DNA of 64,000 nucleotides from Propionibacteriales bacterium (GCA_026392455.1 JAPLCB010000002.1:124001-188000), one strand, 5' to 3'; shown: positions 8,554 through 16,991, counted from the stretch's first letter. Numbers and translations are program-made. The notes: generated by a model not told the origin, from the letters alone.

Positions 8554-8925
8554 ATGACTGATTTCGCCGCACTCACCGCGGGCAGCATCCGTTTCGTCTC
8601 CGGGGTCTCGTTCCTGGTCGCGCCCGAGAAGGCCAACAGGTTCTGGGGCGACCCCGAGCCGGTCGCCAAGCCGACGGCGTTCCTGCTGCTGCACTCGATG
8701 GGGTACCGGGACGCGCTGATCGGCGGACTGCTGATCCACAGCGCGCTGACCGGTCGCGACACCCGCCCCTGGTTCCTCGCGTCCGGTGGCGCGGATGCTG
8801 CTGACCTGCTCGGCGGCACCCGGGTGCACGACGTGATGTCGAGCTCCGGGAAGCTCGTCGGCCTCGGCGGTGCGGTCGTCGGGATCGGCGTGGGGCTCTG
8901 GGGCGGCCTGCTGCGCAAGCGCTAG
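8554..8925 (+). CDS. Small membrane protein, DUF4267-like
   Basis: A 123-residue protein with three to four hydrophobic segments (SIRFVSGVSFLVAP, YRDALIGGLLIHSAL, WFLASGGADAADLL and a C-terminal VGLGGAVVGIGVGLWGGLL), ending in LRKR. The pattern around GYRDALIGG and ADAADL resembles DUF4267 membrane proteins, an assignment made by eye. Function unknown. It converges on and overlaps the next gene by 4 bases. Confidence 0.7.
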   Translation: MTDFAALTAGSIRFVSGVSFLVAPEKANRFWGDPEPVAKPTAFLLLHSMGYRDALIGGLLIHSALTGRDTRPWFLASGGADAADLLGGTRVHDVMSSSGKLVGLGGAVVGIGVGLWGGLLRKR

Positions 8926-9260
8926 CTGCTGGCGAGCTCCGGGAACTGCTCGCGCAGCTTGACGATGACGTTGCGCTCGACCCAGAAGATCAGCAGCGGG
9001 ACGAGGCCGGCGACCAGGACCAGGACCGAGTACTGCGGGGTCCACCGGGCCTGCCGGGAGATCAGGAACGCCACCAGGAAATAGATCATGTAGACCCACC
9101 CGTGGGCGACCCAGAGGATCGACGCGTCCTCGCCGAACTTCTGGAGCCCGGAGCCGTCCGTCGCCAGGTACTTGGCGGGCAGAACCACCAGCGAGCAGAA
9201 CGCGAGCAGAACACCCACCACGGGCGACAGAACGCGGTAGGCAGAGAAGAGCTTGGTCAC
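8922..9260 (-). CDS. DUF3817 domain membrane protein
   Basis: A 112-residue protein with three membrane helices. The motifs VAHGWVYMIYFLVAFLI, RWTPQYSVLVLVAGLVPLL and FWVERNV are characteristic of DUF3817, found widely in actinomycetes with no assigned function. It starts with GTG at 9260. It overlaps the convergent gene by 4 bases, so the two transcripts are complementary at their 3' ends. Confidence 0.88.
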   Translation of the reverse strand: MTKLFSAYRVLSPVVGVLLAFCSLVVLPAKYLATDGSGLQKFGEDASILWVAHGWVYMIYFLVAFLISRQARWTPQYSVLVLVAGLVPLLIFWVERNVIVKLREQFPELASS

Positions 9261-9395
9261 CGCGTCACCGTACCCGTGCGGTCCTCATGCCCGCCCCAGC
9301 AGGTCGGCGTCCGTCACCCAGCCAGCAGCGTCCTCGACCGCCGTACGACGGCGGCGCCGTACGTCGCCGCCACCACCAGACCGGCTTCACCGCTC

Positions 9396-9432
9396 CGGAA
9401 CCGTCCCGGAACCGCTCCGGAACCGCCCCGGA
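9396..9432. repeat. 11-bp tandem repeat
   Basis: About 3.4 copies of CGGAACCGYYC in direct orientation (starts at 9396, 9407, 9418 and 9429). It lies in the 213-base gap between DUF3817 and an acetyltransferase gene. No gene is supported there; a 76-codon minus-strand frame across it has no recognisable content. Confidence 0.8.
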
Positions 9433-9473
9433 GTCGAGCCCGTTCGCGTTCCACACGAACCAGAGCAGCACCG

Positions 9474-10049
9474 TCAACGCGGTCGCGCGGCCCACTCCTC
9501 GGCGAGCAACGCGTAGGCCAGGCCGTCGACCCAGCCGCGGTCGCGGTGCAACGAGTCGCGGACGTAGTGACCCTCGCGGCGCATCCCGAGTCGTTCCATC
9601 AGCCGCCAGGACGGCTCGTTGTCGGCGAAGCAGAGCGCGGTGACCCGGTGCAGGCCCAGCTCGTCGAAGGCGATCCGGACCAGCTCGGCGGCGGCCTCGG
9701 TCGCGTAGCCCTGGCCGCCCTCGGCCGGGTCGAGCGACCAGCCGATCTCCGCCGAGGCCCGCACCGCCCGGTCCTTGACCTCGCCCTGGGCGTACAGGTC
9801 CTCGCGCCGGAGCATCAGGTCACCGATCACCTGCCCGTCGCGCTCCACGGTGATCGTCACGGCGAGCTTGTCGGGCTCGCGCAGCCGGGCCGCGAAGTCG
9901 TCGAAGTCGGTGGACAGGTCGGTCATCCAGAGGCCGACCTGCTCGAGGCGGCGGATCTGCCAGAGTGCCGGGAGATCCACCTCGACCGTCGGACGCAGGG
10001 TCAGGCGCGCGGTCCGCTTGGGCCAGGTCAGGTCGGCGAGCTCGGGCAT
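9474..10049 (-). CDS. GNAT family N-acetyltransferase (RimJ/RimL type)
   Basis: A 191-residue acetyl-CoA-dependent transferase. The early motif RLTLRPTVEVDLPALWQIRR is typical of the RimJ/RimL branch (acetyltransf_3). The acetyl-CoA site appears as GWSLDPAEGGQGYATEAAAE, followed by HRVTALCFADNEPSWRLMER and LGMRREGHYVRD. The substrate is not predictable. It stands alone on its strand, with the gene start bordering a probable gene remnant. Confidence 0.9.
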   Translation of the reverse strand: MPELADLTWPKRTARLTLRPTVEVDLPALWQIRRLEQVGLWMTDLSTDFDDFAARLREPDKLAVTITVERDGQVIGDLMLRREDLYAQGEVKDRAVRASAEIGWSLDPAEGGQGYATEAAAELVRIAFDELGLHRVTALCFADNEPSWRLMERLGMRREGHYVRDSLHRDRGWVDGLAYALLAEEWAARPR

Positions 10050-10062
10050 GGTCCGATCCTGG

Positions 10063-10300
10063 ACGACGCCACCGGTCCTCCGCCACCGGGTTCCCGCCGC
10101 CGAGGTGCTGCTCCACGATCTGCTCGGCAGCCGCGGCGTCCATACCGCCGGGCCCGACGTCGTCGGGGCGGACGGTCATCAGCGGGGCCTGGTTGCACGG
10201 GAACTGGCACCCCGGCGCCGGTTTCACCCGCTCGACCACGAGCGCGGGCGCCCACACCGTCGGGCGAATGTGACCGACAAGTTGCCCGATGATCGTCGGA
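10063..10300 (-). pseudogene. Remnant resembling the C-terminal half of a NuoE-like [2Fe-2S] thioredoxin-fold protein
   Basis: On the minus strand the frame reads WAPALVVERVKPAPGCQF then PCNQAPLMTVRPDDV and an AEQIVEQHL helix, ending near DRWRR. The CxxxC followed by N-Q-A-P-x-M-x-V recalls the second cysteine pair and flank in NuoE-type [2Fe-2S] proteins. The N-terminal half with the first cysteine pair is absent, and no start with a ribosome site is visible. The frame also runs on into the acetyltransferase gene without a stop. I therefore read it as a decayed fragment. It largely fills the 342-base gap before the next gene. Confidence 0.4.
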
Positions 10301-10391
10301 AAGCACCAGTTTTGGGGTCTCGACGCGGGAAGATCGTCCATGGCCGGCTGTTCTGGGGTCGCCGGCAACTACCGACATGCAAAGGGATCCG

Positions 10392-12731
10392 ATGAAGCGA
10401 GCGCTCGCAGGCGCCACCCTCGCCGTACTGGTCGGGCTGGTGGCGCTGGGCCTGCCCACGCCCGCTCAGGCCGATGGCGGCCTGGTGATCAGCGGATCGG
10501 TCTCCACCAGCTACGCCGGCCAGTCCGGGTACACGGTCAACGTGTTCAACCCGGTCGAGGGCACCGTCCGCGCCACCGTCTCCAACTCCGGGGTCGGCAC
10601 CACCTCGCTGTCGTGCACCCGGCTCAGCCCGGACGGCCTGGGCGCCTGGCGCTGCCGTCTGGGCAGCGGCCGGCTCGCGCCCGGCGCGATCACCGTGAAC
10701 GCCAGCTCGACCCCGAAGTCCGGCGGCAAGGTGCTGCGGACCTCCAAGTCCGGCACGGTCTCGGTCAAGGCCCTGACCGTCAGCGGCCCCGGCACGGTCG
10801 CCGAGGGCGAGACCTTCACGGTCTCCGGCACCAGCGACCTCACCGTCACCGCGACGGTCTCCGGAGGGGGCAGCTCGCTGGGCTGCTCGAAGTCCGGCTC
10901 CCGCTACACCTGCAGCATCCGGGCCACCGCGAGCGTCACCGGCACCTCGGCCACGAACACCGTCACCGTGACCGAGCGCGGCCCGGGGAGCTACTCCAAG
11001 AGCCGGTCGACGACGGTCACCGTGCTCGGTCCCGGGGTCCCGTCCGCGCCCTCGTTCTTCACCCCGAGCACCGTCAGCAACGACAAGCAGCCGCTCACGA
11101 TCAAGGGCTCCACCAACGGCAGCTTCACCGTCCAGGTGCTCGTCGACCCTGCCGCCGCCCGCAACTGGGGTGGCGCCATCTCCTGCTCCTCGACCGGCTC
11201 CTGGTCGTGCCCGTTGACCCAGAACCTCTCGGTCGGCAAGCACACGATCGTGGCCCGGGCCGTCGACGCCGCCGACCCGACCCGGGTCTCCGGCGAGGCC
11301 GTGCTCCGGCTGACGATCAAGGCCGTCAAGGCGCCGACCCCGAAGCCGACACCAACCCCCACCCCGACCCCGATCCCGCTGCCCCCGGTCGAGGTTCCGC
11401 CGGTGGTCGCGCCCGCGCCGCCGACCACCGAGGACCAGGACGTCGCCGGCGGACTCAGCAACATCCTCGAGCTGCTGGTCCTCGGCCTGGCGCTGGTCAC
11501 CCTGGCTCGGCCCGGCGCGCTGACGCGGCCACGAACGTCGTCCTCGGCGTCCTTCACCGGCCGCAACCCCGACGAGGTGTCCGAGCTGGAGCCGGTCGGC
11601 TGGGGCGACCAGTCCCCGACCTGGGCCGCCTTCGGGACCGACGCGACCGACTACTGGAGCCGTACGGCGCCGGTGGTGATCGCCCCGTTCAGCCCGTTCC
11701 TGACCCGGCTGTCGACCGACGGTGTCGGCTTCCGGGCGATGTTCGGCAGCCTGTGGTGGCTGCTTCAGGCCGGCGGCATCACCCTCGGCGTGATGGCGGC
11801 GGCCGACACCGGGTTCGCTGCGGCACCACCGTCGTTCGGGCTGCTCGCGGGCATCGTGGTGCTGTCCTGCTTCGACGCCCTGGCCGGTTTCCTGGCCAGC
11901 ATCACGTTCGCGATCCTGGTCAGCGGCGACCTCGGGGACGGCGGCCTCGCCGTCGTCGTCGTGCTCGGCCTGCTGTGGACCGCGCTGCCGCTGGTCGCCG
12001 ACCTGATCCGCCCGCTGCGACGGATCGGTCAGGGCTGGACCTACCGCTGGGACCGGCTCGCTGACGCCGTCATCGCGGCGCTGGTCTGCGGTTGGCTCGC
12101 CCAGCGCCTGGCCGACGGCATCGACGCGTTCGCCGGCACCTCGACCGGCCTGGCCGCGGACGCCGACAGCCTCGCGGTCATCGCCGGTGCCGCCATCGTC
12201 GGCCGGGTCCTGCTCGGCACCGTGGTCGACCTCGGCTACCCCGAACGCCTCCGTGCGACCGAGGTCTTCGAGGACCTCCCCGAACCGCGCATCGGCGCGG
12301 TCGTGGCCGGCTTCGTGATCCGGATGGCGCTGTTCACCATCCTCGGTCACGCGCTGATCGGCTCCTGCTGGCAGCTCTGGGTCGGCCTGCTGCTGTTCGC
12401 GCTGCCCGACCTGTTGGTGGCCCAGCGCACCCGGAGCGCGCTGGCTCCGACGCTGCGGACCGGTCTGCCGGCCGGGATCACCGAGATCCTGGCCCTGGTC
12501 GTCTGGTGCAGCCTGCTGATCACGCTGGTGATCGCGCAGGCCGACGGGGACCTCGACAAGCTCAAGTACGCCTTCGTCGTCGCCGGGTTGCTGCCGGCTG
12601 CCTTCGGCATCGCCCAGGTGATGGCTGATCCCGACGCGGTCCGGCCGCAGACCAGCTGGCGCCTGCAGCTCGTCGGGGCCGGCATCGTCGCCGCGACCGC
12701 GGCGCTGGCCCTGCACGGGTGGAACTACTGA
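10392..12731 (+). CDS. Secreted-ectodomain, polytopic membrane protein of unknown function
   Basis: A 779-residue protein I do not recognise. A signal peptide (residues 1 to about 27, ending PTPAQA) precedes a Ser/Thr/Gly-rich ectodomain of about 280 residues that looks like two or three beta-sandwich (Ig-like) units, each with Cys pairs (for example SLSCTR/WRCRLG and LGCSKSG/YTCSIR). A Pro-Thr linker (PTPKPTPTPTPTPIPLP) follows, then about ten hydrophobic helices to the C terminus. I chose the ATG at 10392 (AAGGGA upstream) rather than an in-frame ATG-like start five codons earlier. An envelope protein linking an outside domain to a membrane core is inferred. Confidence 0.8.
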   Translation: MKRALAGATLAVLVGLVALGLPTPAQADGGLVISGSVSTSYAGQSGYTVNVFNPVEGTVRATVSNSGVGTTSLSCTRLSPDGLGAWRCRLGSGRLAPGAITVNASSTPKSGGKVLRTSKSGTVSVKALTVSGPGTVAEGETFTVSGTSDLTVTATVSGGGSSLGCSKSGSRYTCSIRATASVTGTSATNTVTVTERGPGSYSKSRSTTVTVLGPGVPSAPSFFTPSTVSNDKQPLTIKGSTNGSFTVQVLVDPAAARNWGGAISCSSTGSWSCPLTQNLSVGKHTIVARAVDAADPTRVSGEAVLRLTIKAVKAPTPKPTPTPTPTPIPLPPVEVPPVVAPAPPTTEDQDVAGGLSNILELLVLGLALVTLARPGALTRPRTSSSASFTGRNPDEVSELEPVGWGDQSPTWAAFGTDATDYWSRTAPVVIAPFSPFLTRLSTDGVGFRAMFGSLWWLLQAGGITLGVMAAADTGFAAAPPSFGLLAGIVVLSCFDALAGFLASITFAILVSGDLGDGGLAVVVVLGLLWTALPLVADLIRPLRRIGQGWTYRWDRLADAVIAALVCGWLAQRLADGIDAFAGTSTGLAADADSLAVIAGAAIVGRVLLGTVVDLGYPERLRATEVFEDLPEPRIGAVVAGFVIRMALFTILGHALIGSCWQLWVGLLLFALPDLLVAQRTRSALAPTLRTGLPAGITEILALVVWCSLLITLVIAQADGDLDKLKYAFVVAGLLPAAFGIAQVMADPDAVRPQTSWRLQLVGAGIVAATAALALHGWNY

Positions 12732-12846
12732 ACAAGGCCGGCGCCTCACGCGACCGCTGGCACCCGATCGATCAACTCTGGGTCGGCTGACGCCGCTGCC
12801 CTCGGGGCCGACCGCGAGCCGGTACTCACCGTCAGCGAACTGCCCA

Positions 12847-12894
12847 ACTGCCCGATCACCCGACTGCCCGATCACCCGATTGCCCGATCACCTA
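12847..12894. repeat. 16-bp tandem repeat upstream of cobT
   Basis: Three direct copies of ACTGCCCGATCACCCG starting at 12847, 12863 and 12879 (the last with two changes), preceded by a partial copy at about 12839. They end 34 bases before the cobT start, in its likely leader or promoter region. No cobalamin riboswitch motif was seen in the 197-base gap. Confidence 0.85.
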
Positions 12895-12928
12895 GCCTGT
12901 CGGGGATTCATGCACCCGAGGAGCGCCG

Positions 12929-13999
12929 ATGTCCAGCCTGCCCACACCGGCCGGGAACCCCGCAGGCGGGAAGCCCGTGATCACCCCGCCGTCCGCCGCC
13001 GTACGCAGCGAAGCCGCCGACCGGCTCGCCGGACTCGCCACCCCGGCCGGGGCGCTCGGTCGCCTCGGCGAGCTCGGGGTGTGGCTGGCCGCGGTCCAGG
13101 GTCAGTGCCCGCCGTCCCCGCCGAGCAACGTCCGGGCGGTGATCTTCGCGGGCGACCACGGCGTCACGTCGTACGGGGTCTCGGCGTACCCGGCGGCTGT
13201 CACCCCGGCGATGGTGCGCACCTTCGTCGCCGGCCGCGCAGGGGTTTCGGCGCTCGCCGCAGCCCACGGGGTCAGTGTCCGGGTCCTCGACCTCGCTGTC
13301 GACGACGACCTCGACGGACTGGACCCTGCGGTGAGTCGGTTCAAGGTCCGTCGCAGCAGCGAGCCCTTGCACCTGCGCGACGCGCTCACCGAGCAGGAAA
13401 CCCGGCAGGCCCTGGAGGCAGGCGCCGCGATCGCCGCGGAGGAGATCGCGGCTGGTGCCGACCTGTTGATCAGCGGCGACATGGGGATCGGCAACACCAC
13501 CCCGGCCACTGCCCTGATCGCGGCGGTCCTCGGGCTGCCGGCGGTCGAGCTGACCGGGCGGGGGACCGGGATCGACGACGGCGCCCTGGTCGCCAAGCAG
13601 GACCTGATCCAGGCGGCGCTGGACCGCACCAAGGACAGCGGACTGACGCCGACCCAGACGTTGGCGGCGCTAGGTGGTGCCGACCTGGCCGCGTCGGTGG
13701 GGTTCCTGGTCGCCGCCGCCCGCGCGGGGGTGCCGGTGCTCCTCGACGGAGTGATCGCGGTGGCCTGCGCCCTGGTGGCCGAGGAGATCGAGCCCGGTGT
13801 CGCCGCCTGGTTCGCCGCGGGCCACCGGTCGACCGAGCCTGCGCAATCGCTGGCGCTGGACAAGCTCGGCCTGGTGCCGCTGCTCGACCTCGGCATGCGG
13901 CTGGGCGAGGGGAGTGGCGCGGTGGCTGCGGTTCCGGTGGTCCGGTCCGCTGCCGCGGTGCTGCGGGACGTCGCCCTGTTGAGCGAGCTCGGGATCTGA
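12929..13999 (+). CDS. cobT: Nicotinate-nucleotide-dimethylbenzimidazole phosphoribosyltransferase
   Basis: CobT makes alpha-ribazole phosphate, the precursor of the lower ligand of cobalamin, from nicotinate mononucleotide and dimethylbenzimidazole. At 356 residues it has normal length. Family motifs are clear: VIFAGDHGVTSYGVSAYP, GDMGIGNTTPATALIAA, FDxG-type substrate segments, and the C-terminal LLDLGMRLGEGSGA that carries the catalytic glutamate. The next gene in the expected order, cobU, is present only as a fragment that overlaps the cobT stop. Confidence 0.95.
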   Translation: MSSLPTPAGNPAGGKPVITPPSAAVRSEAADRLAGLATPAGALGRLGELGVWLAAVQGQCPPSPPSNVRAVIFAGDHGVTSYGVSAYPAAVTPAMVRTFVAGRAGVSALAAAHGVSVRVLDLAVDDDLDGLDPAVSRFKVRRSSEPLHLRDALTEQETRQALEAGAAIAAEEIAAGADLLISGDMGIGNTTPATALIAAVLGLPAVELTGRGTGIDDGALVAKQDLIQAALDRTKDSGLTPTQTLAALGGADLAASVGFLVAAARAGVPVLLDGVIAVACALVAEEIEPGVAAWFAAGHRSTEPAQSLALDKLGLVPLLDLGMRLGEGSGAVAAVPVVRSAAAVLRDVALLSELGI

Positions 14000-14076
14000 T
14001 GCCGGTCCTGGTCACCGGCGAGGTTCGGTCGGGGACTTCGGCGCAGAGCCCGTGCTGGCCAGCCGGAACCCGCTGA
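13999..14076 (+). pseudogene. cobU: N-terminal remnant of cobU (adenosylcobinamide kinase/guanylyltransferase)
   Basis: An ATG overlapping the cobT stop (TGATG) opens a 25-codon frame, MPVLVTGEVRSGTS..., ending at a TGA. CobU proteins begin with a P-loop of the form LVTGGxRSGKS; here Gly is Glu and the catalytic Lys is Thr. Beyond this point no CobU sequence (such as the RRxxRPxxW region) can be found in any frame. It looks like a 5' fragment left after deletion or insertion, with further decay. Confidence 0.6.
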
Positions 14077-14393
14077 CCTAGGTCGACGAGCTCGACAGAT
14101 TGACCCGATCTACCGCGCGGATCTGCCGATGAGCGGCCACCGGTCCTCGTCACAGATTCCGTCGGTCCAGCTCGTTGTGCGACGTCGACTGCGGACACGG
14201 GTTCTAAGACAGTCTCGCACCTAAAAGCGTGAGCCCACGGGTTCTGCGACACAACGGGCCGTGTCGAACAGGCGCCGCACCATCCGTGTGCGGCGCTGGA
14301 TCCGCCCATCCATTCCAGACACCCTTCTGCGGGCTCGCGAGAATCCCGGGAATCTCAGCGAGAGCCGTCCGTGGGACGCTGAAGACGTCGAGG
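14077..14393. other. Non-coding interval at the left edge of an accessory segment
   Basis: No supported gene. It contains a direct repeat CACGGGTTCT (14198-14207 and 14236-14245) and a short hairpin CGACAC/GTGTCG (14247-14266). The sequence joins the broken cobU to the Crp-family gene and may include a recombination scar. Confidence 0.5.
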
Positions 14394-15074
14394 TCAATCC
14401 AAGAAAGCCTCGATCGCAAGGCGATCCGAAATTGTCACCTTGTTGCGCGAGATCGAAAGCCAACCATGGCGCTGAAACTGTGCGAGCGCCCTGTTGACAG
14501 AGGCGCGGGAGGCGCCGACCTGCTGAGCGATCTCCGTCTGCGACGTGGCGAAGACATCGCCGACTGCACCGGCGAGCAGCGCCTTTGCCACCCGTCGCGG
14601 AACATCGAGGAATACGATGTCGGCCGCGGATCCGGTGAGGTTGCGCAGGCGCGCGGCCAGTTCCTCAGCTGCCGCGAAGCTCACAGCGGCCGAGGACATC
14701 ATCAGATCGCGACATGCGCTCGCTGGTACGCACACCACTTCGGTCGGCTCGGTGGCCTCGACGCTCGCCGAGCGAGCCCCGCCATCGATCAGGCCGACTT
14801 CTCCAAGCGACTCCCCAGGCTGGATGAAGGCGAGAACGAGCGACTCGCCGTCGGGCGACCCGATCGTGACTTTCAGGCGACCTTTGATCACGACGAACAG
14901 GAAATCTGAAGGTTGGCCCTCGACAACCAGGACTTGCCCAGGCCGCAGTCGCCGACTGTTGCTCGCGACTGCGAGGGTCTTGAGCTCAGCGGCGTTAGCC
15001 GATTGGAGGAGCGGAACGCGCGCGAGCAGATCGTGAATGTCGGACACGAGTAGCAGGCTAGTTTCATGTGCCAA
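14394..15074 (-). CDS. Crp/Fnr family transcriptional regulator
   Basis: A 226-residue regulator with an N-terminal cyclic-nucleotide-binding domain (about 15-130) and a C-terminal winged helix (about 150-222). The phosphate-binding cassette reads LGEVGLIDGGARSASVEA, with the Glu and the Arg-Ser-Ala that contact cyclic nucleotide in Crp, so ligand binding is plausible. The recognition helix region is QTEIAQQVGASRASVNRAL. No FNR-type cysteine cluster is seen. A nucleotide cyclase gene lies 3.3 kb away in the same accessory segment. Confidence 0.9.
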   Translation of the reverse strand: MAHETSLLLVSDIHDLLARVPLLQSANAAELKTLAVASNSRRLRPGQVLVVEGQPSDFLFVVIKGRLKVTIGSPDGESLVLAFIQPGESLGEVGLIDGGARSASVEATEPTEVVCVPASACRDLMMSSAAVSFAAAEELAARLRNLTGSAADIVFLDVPRRVAKALLAGAVGDVFATSQTEIAQQVGASRASVNRALAQFQRHGWLSISRNKVTISDRLAIEAFLD

Positions 15075-15152
15075 TGTGGCGAGGCCTGACGTGACGATGT
15101 GGCAATGAGGTGGTCGGTCCCGGTCGCGGCGGAGGGGAAGCGGTCTGCTCAG

Positions 15153-15198
15153 GAAGTTGTTTGCCCTCGGGACTCACGTCCCGAGGGCAAGCAACTTC
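15153..15198 (-). terminator. Long hairpin terminator after the MBG-repeat gene
   Basis: A 13-bp perfect stem (TTGCCCTCGGGAC / GTCCCGAGGGCAA, loop TCAC) extends through one G-T pair to about 21 bp (GAAGTTGT / GCAACTTC). It starts 9 bases after the stop of the minus-strand gene at 15207. It is the most stable simple hairpin noticed in the window. Confidence 0.8.
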
Positions 15199-15206
15199 AG
15201 ATTTGT

Positions 15207-16991
15207 CTACTTCAGTGAGACGTTCACGCTGTAGCTTGCGCCGTTGTCCAGAGTGATCGTGAGTCGATACGTTCCTGACGTCAGACCCTTCGTCGACCAG
15301 TTGTACTGATACTGGCCGCTGGAGACCAGGAACACGTTGCCAGTCGTAGGGGTCGTGGTCGCAAGAGTTTCCAGGTCGTCCCCGGTAATCGTTGAGGTCA
15401 GCTTCTTGTACGACAGGTACGCCGTGGGGGTGGTGGTCGCGATTCCGTTCGCCTTGAGGGTGAACTTCACGGGAACCGTGGCATTGCCCTTGACGACAGA
15501 TGACCCATCGGCGTTCAGCGGCTGCTGAAGCGTGAAGGCGTAGGTCACAGCTGGCGTGATCGTGAGCACGCCGGGGACATAGCGCACGTCATAATTGCCC
15601 GAGGAGATCGTGCCGGCCTCGATGGTGATCGGGTACTGTCCCGGCCCCGACGTACTTGTTGCCGTGGTGGTCACGCTGGGGGCCCCGGAATACGCGACCG
15701 CTGCCGTGTCTCCGTTCACCAGGCCCGAGACGGTGACAGTGAGAGCTGGGTTGGCCTCTGCCGTGGTGCGCGACTTGTCGTCCGCAGTGAGCGTGAGCGG
15801 TGCCTTTCCCACTGTGGCCGAGCCTGCCAGGTAGTCGAAGGTGTAGTCGCTATCGCTCGCGCCGCTGCACGACGTGGCTTCGTTGTAGTAGCCAGCGGGG
15901 GTGCTTGCGGAGATCGACGCACTGCATGTCGGCGCGGTGTCGATGTCGGCGGCGCTGTCATCTCCGATGAACCCGGTGTAGGACGCCGTCACGGTCGGAA
16001 CCGCGGATCCGTAGATCGTGTTGATGTTGCCTGCTTGAACGGTCACGGTTCCTTTGTCGACCGTGTAGGTCACAGACTTGACGGTCGACTGTCCCAGGCT
16101 GTCCACCCCCGTGACTGTGAGAGTCCTGCTGCCCGCGGCGAAGGTGTCGAGCGAGCCGCCGGAAACGATGGTGTCGCCCTTGTCGTCAACGGCGGAGCAG
16201 GTCACCAGGTCGCTGTCGAGGCAGCCGAAGGTCGCGGTGGCCGCCGCTCCGAGCGCGAAGGTGGCGCCGTCGACCGGAGCAGCGATGGTAACTCGGGGTG
16301 CGGGGCAGACGTTGCCGACAGCGAAGCGCGCGAGGAATCCGCTCGGGTCGCCACCACTGATGACCTTGACGACCATCGAGTTTGCTCCGCCCTGCCATCC
16401 CTGAGCGAGCAGACTCTGCGCTCGGTTGCTCTGGATGAATCCCTCGTACAAGCCGTTGAGAGACTGCGGGATCCCTGAGCCGGCGTATGCGCTCTGGGCA
16501 ACGCCGTTGATCCAGACTTCACTCACGGCGTTGTCGGCGTAGAAGTCCATGCTCAGCGCGAACGTGCTCGGATCAATGGTTGTCGGGAGGGTGATCGCCC
16601 GCTTGAAGTACATGGTGCGGTTGACGAGCGCGCTCCCGGTCCCGCTGCTGCTGCGGCTGATCCAGCGAGCATTCGTCCCGGGGTCGGCCCAGGCGGGGTT
16701 GGCGCCGGGTACGCGGGCAGGGGCGTAGGTACCGTCGGACGGCCCGGTGGCGTTGTCGCTGAACGACCACGAGGGGTCGGTAGTGAACGGACCGGGTGTC
16801 AGGGCTGCACCTGTCGTGCTCACCCCGGTGTTGTACTGCTGGCCATCGACGGAGCAGCCAGCCGGTGTGTCGGCATTGGCAGCGAGCGGTGACGCCGCAG
16901 TGACGGCGATCAGTGCGGTCGCGCCGGTGATGGTGGCCATCCACCGCGCCAGGCCGCGTCGAGGACTGCGGGAGGGGAGTCTGGGATGCAC
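15207..16991 (-). CDS. Secreted MBG-domain repeat protein
   Basis: A 594-residue exported protein. I chose the GTG at 16991 because AAGGAG lies 6 bases upstream; the open frame extends 37 codons further without support. A twin-basic signal peptide (SPRRGLARWMATITG...) ends near PLAANA. A lectin-like or jelly-roll N-terminal region (about 45-230) is followed by a beta-sandwich segment, one or two MBG-type repeats (for example GNINTIYGSAVPTVTASYTG and PLTLTADDKSRTTAEANPAL), and a C-terminal domain with VPVKFTLKANG seen in many actinobacterial surface proteins. Adhesion or glycan binding is an inference. There is no LPXTG anchor. Confidence 0.8.
   Translation of the reverse strand: MHPRLPSRSPRRGLARWMATITGATALIAVTAASPLAANADTPAGCSVDGQQYNTGVSTTGAALTPGPFTTDPSWSFSDNATGPSDGTYAPARVPGANPAWADPGTNARWISRSSSGTGSALVNRTMYFKRAITLPTTIDPSTFALSMDFYADNAVSEVWINGVAQSAYAGSGIPQSLNGLYEGFIQSNRAQSLLAQGWQGGANSMVVKVISGGDPSGFLARFAVGNVCPAPRVTIAAPVDGATFALGAAATATFGCLDSDLVTCSAVDDKGDTIVSGGSLDTFAAGSRTLTVTGVDSLGQSTVKSVTYTVDKGTVTVQAGNINTIYGSAVPTVTASYTGFIGDDSAADIDTAPTCSASISASTPAGYYNEATSCSGASDSDYTFDYLAGSATVGKAPLTLTADDKSRTTAEANPALTVTVSGLVNGDTAAVAYSGAPSVTTTATSTSGPGQYPITIEAGTISSGNYDVRYVPGVLTITPAVTYAFTLQQPLNADGSSVVKGNATVPVKFTLKANGIATTTPTAYLSYKKLTSTITGDDLETLATTTPTTGNVFLVSSGQYQYNWSTKGLTSGTYRLTITLDNGASYSVNVSLK

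Noticed and set aside
9265-9495. 76-codon minus-strand frame in the gap after DUF3817
   Set aside because: It lies over an 11-bp tandem repeat and overlaps the acetyltransferase end; no homology or ribosome site.
10224-12875. Very long minus-strand open frame (883 codons) opposite the membrane protein gene
   Set aside because: Its composition is Gly/Arg/Asp/Glu shadow coding typical of the antisense of a high-GC gene; no domain or start signal is seen, and the plus strand has a convincing signal peptide and helices.
12732-12928. Cobalamin riboswitch upstream of cobT
   Set aside because: No B12-box-like sequence or matching fold could be recognised; the gap holds tandem repeats instead.
14198-14266. 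Insertion-sequence end near the cobU remnant
   Set aside because: A short direct repeat and hairpin are present, but no matching opposite end, target duplication or transposase could be found.
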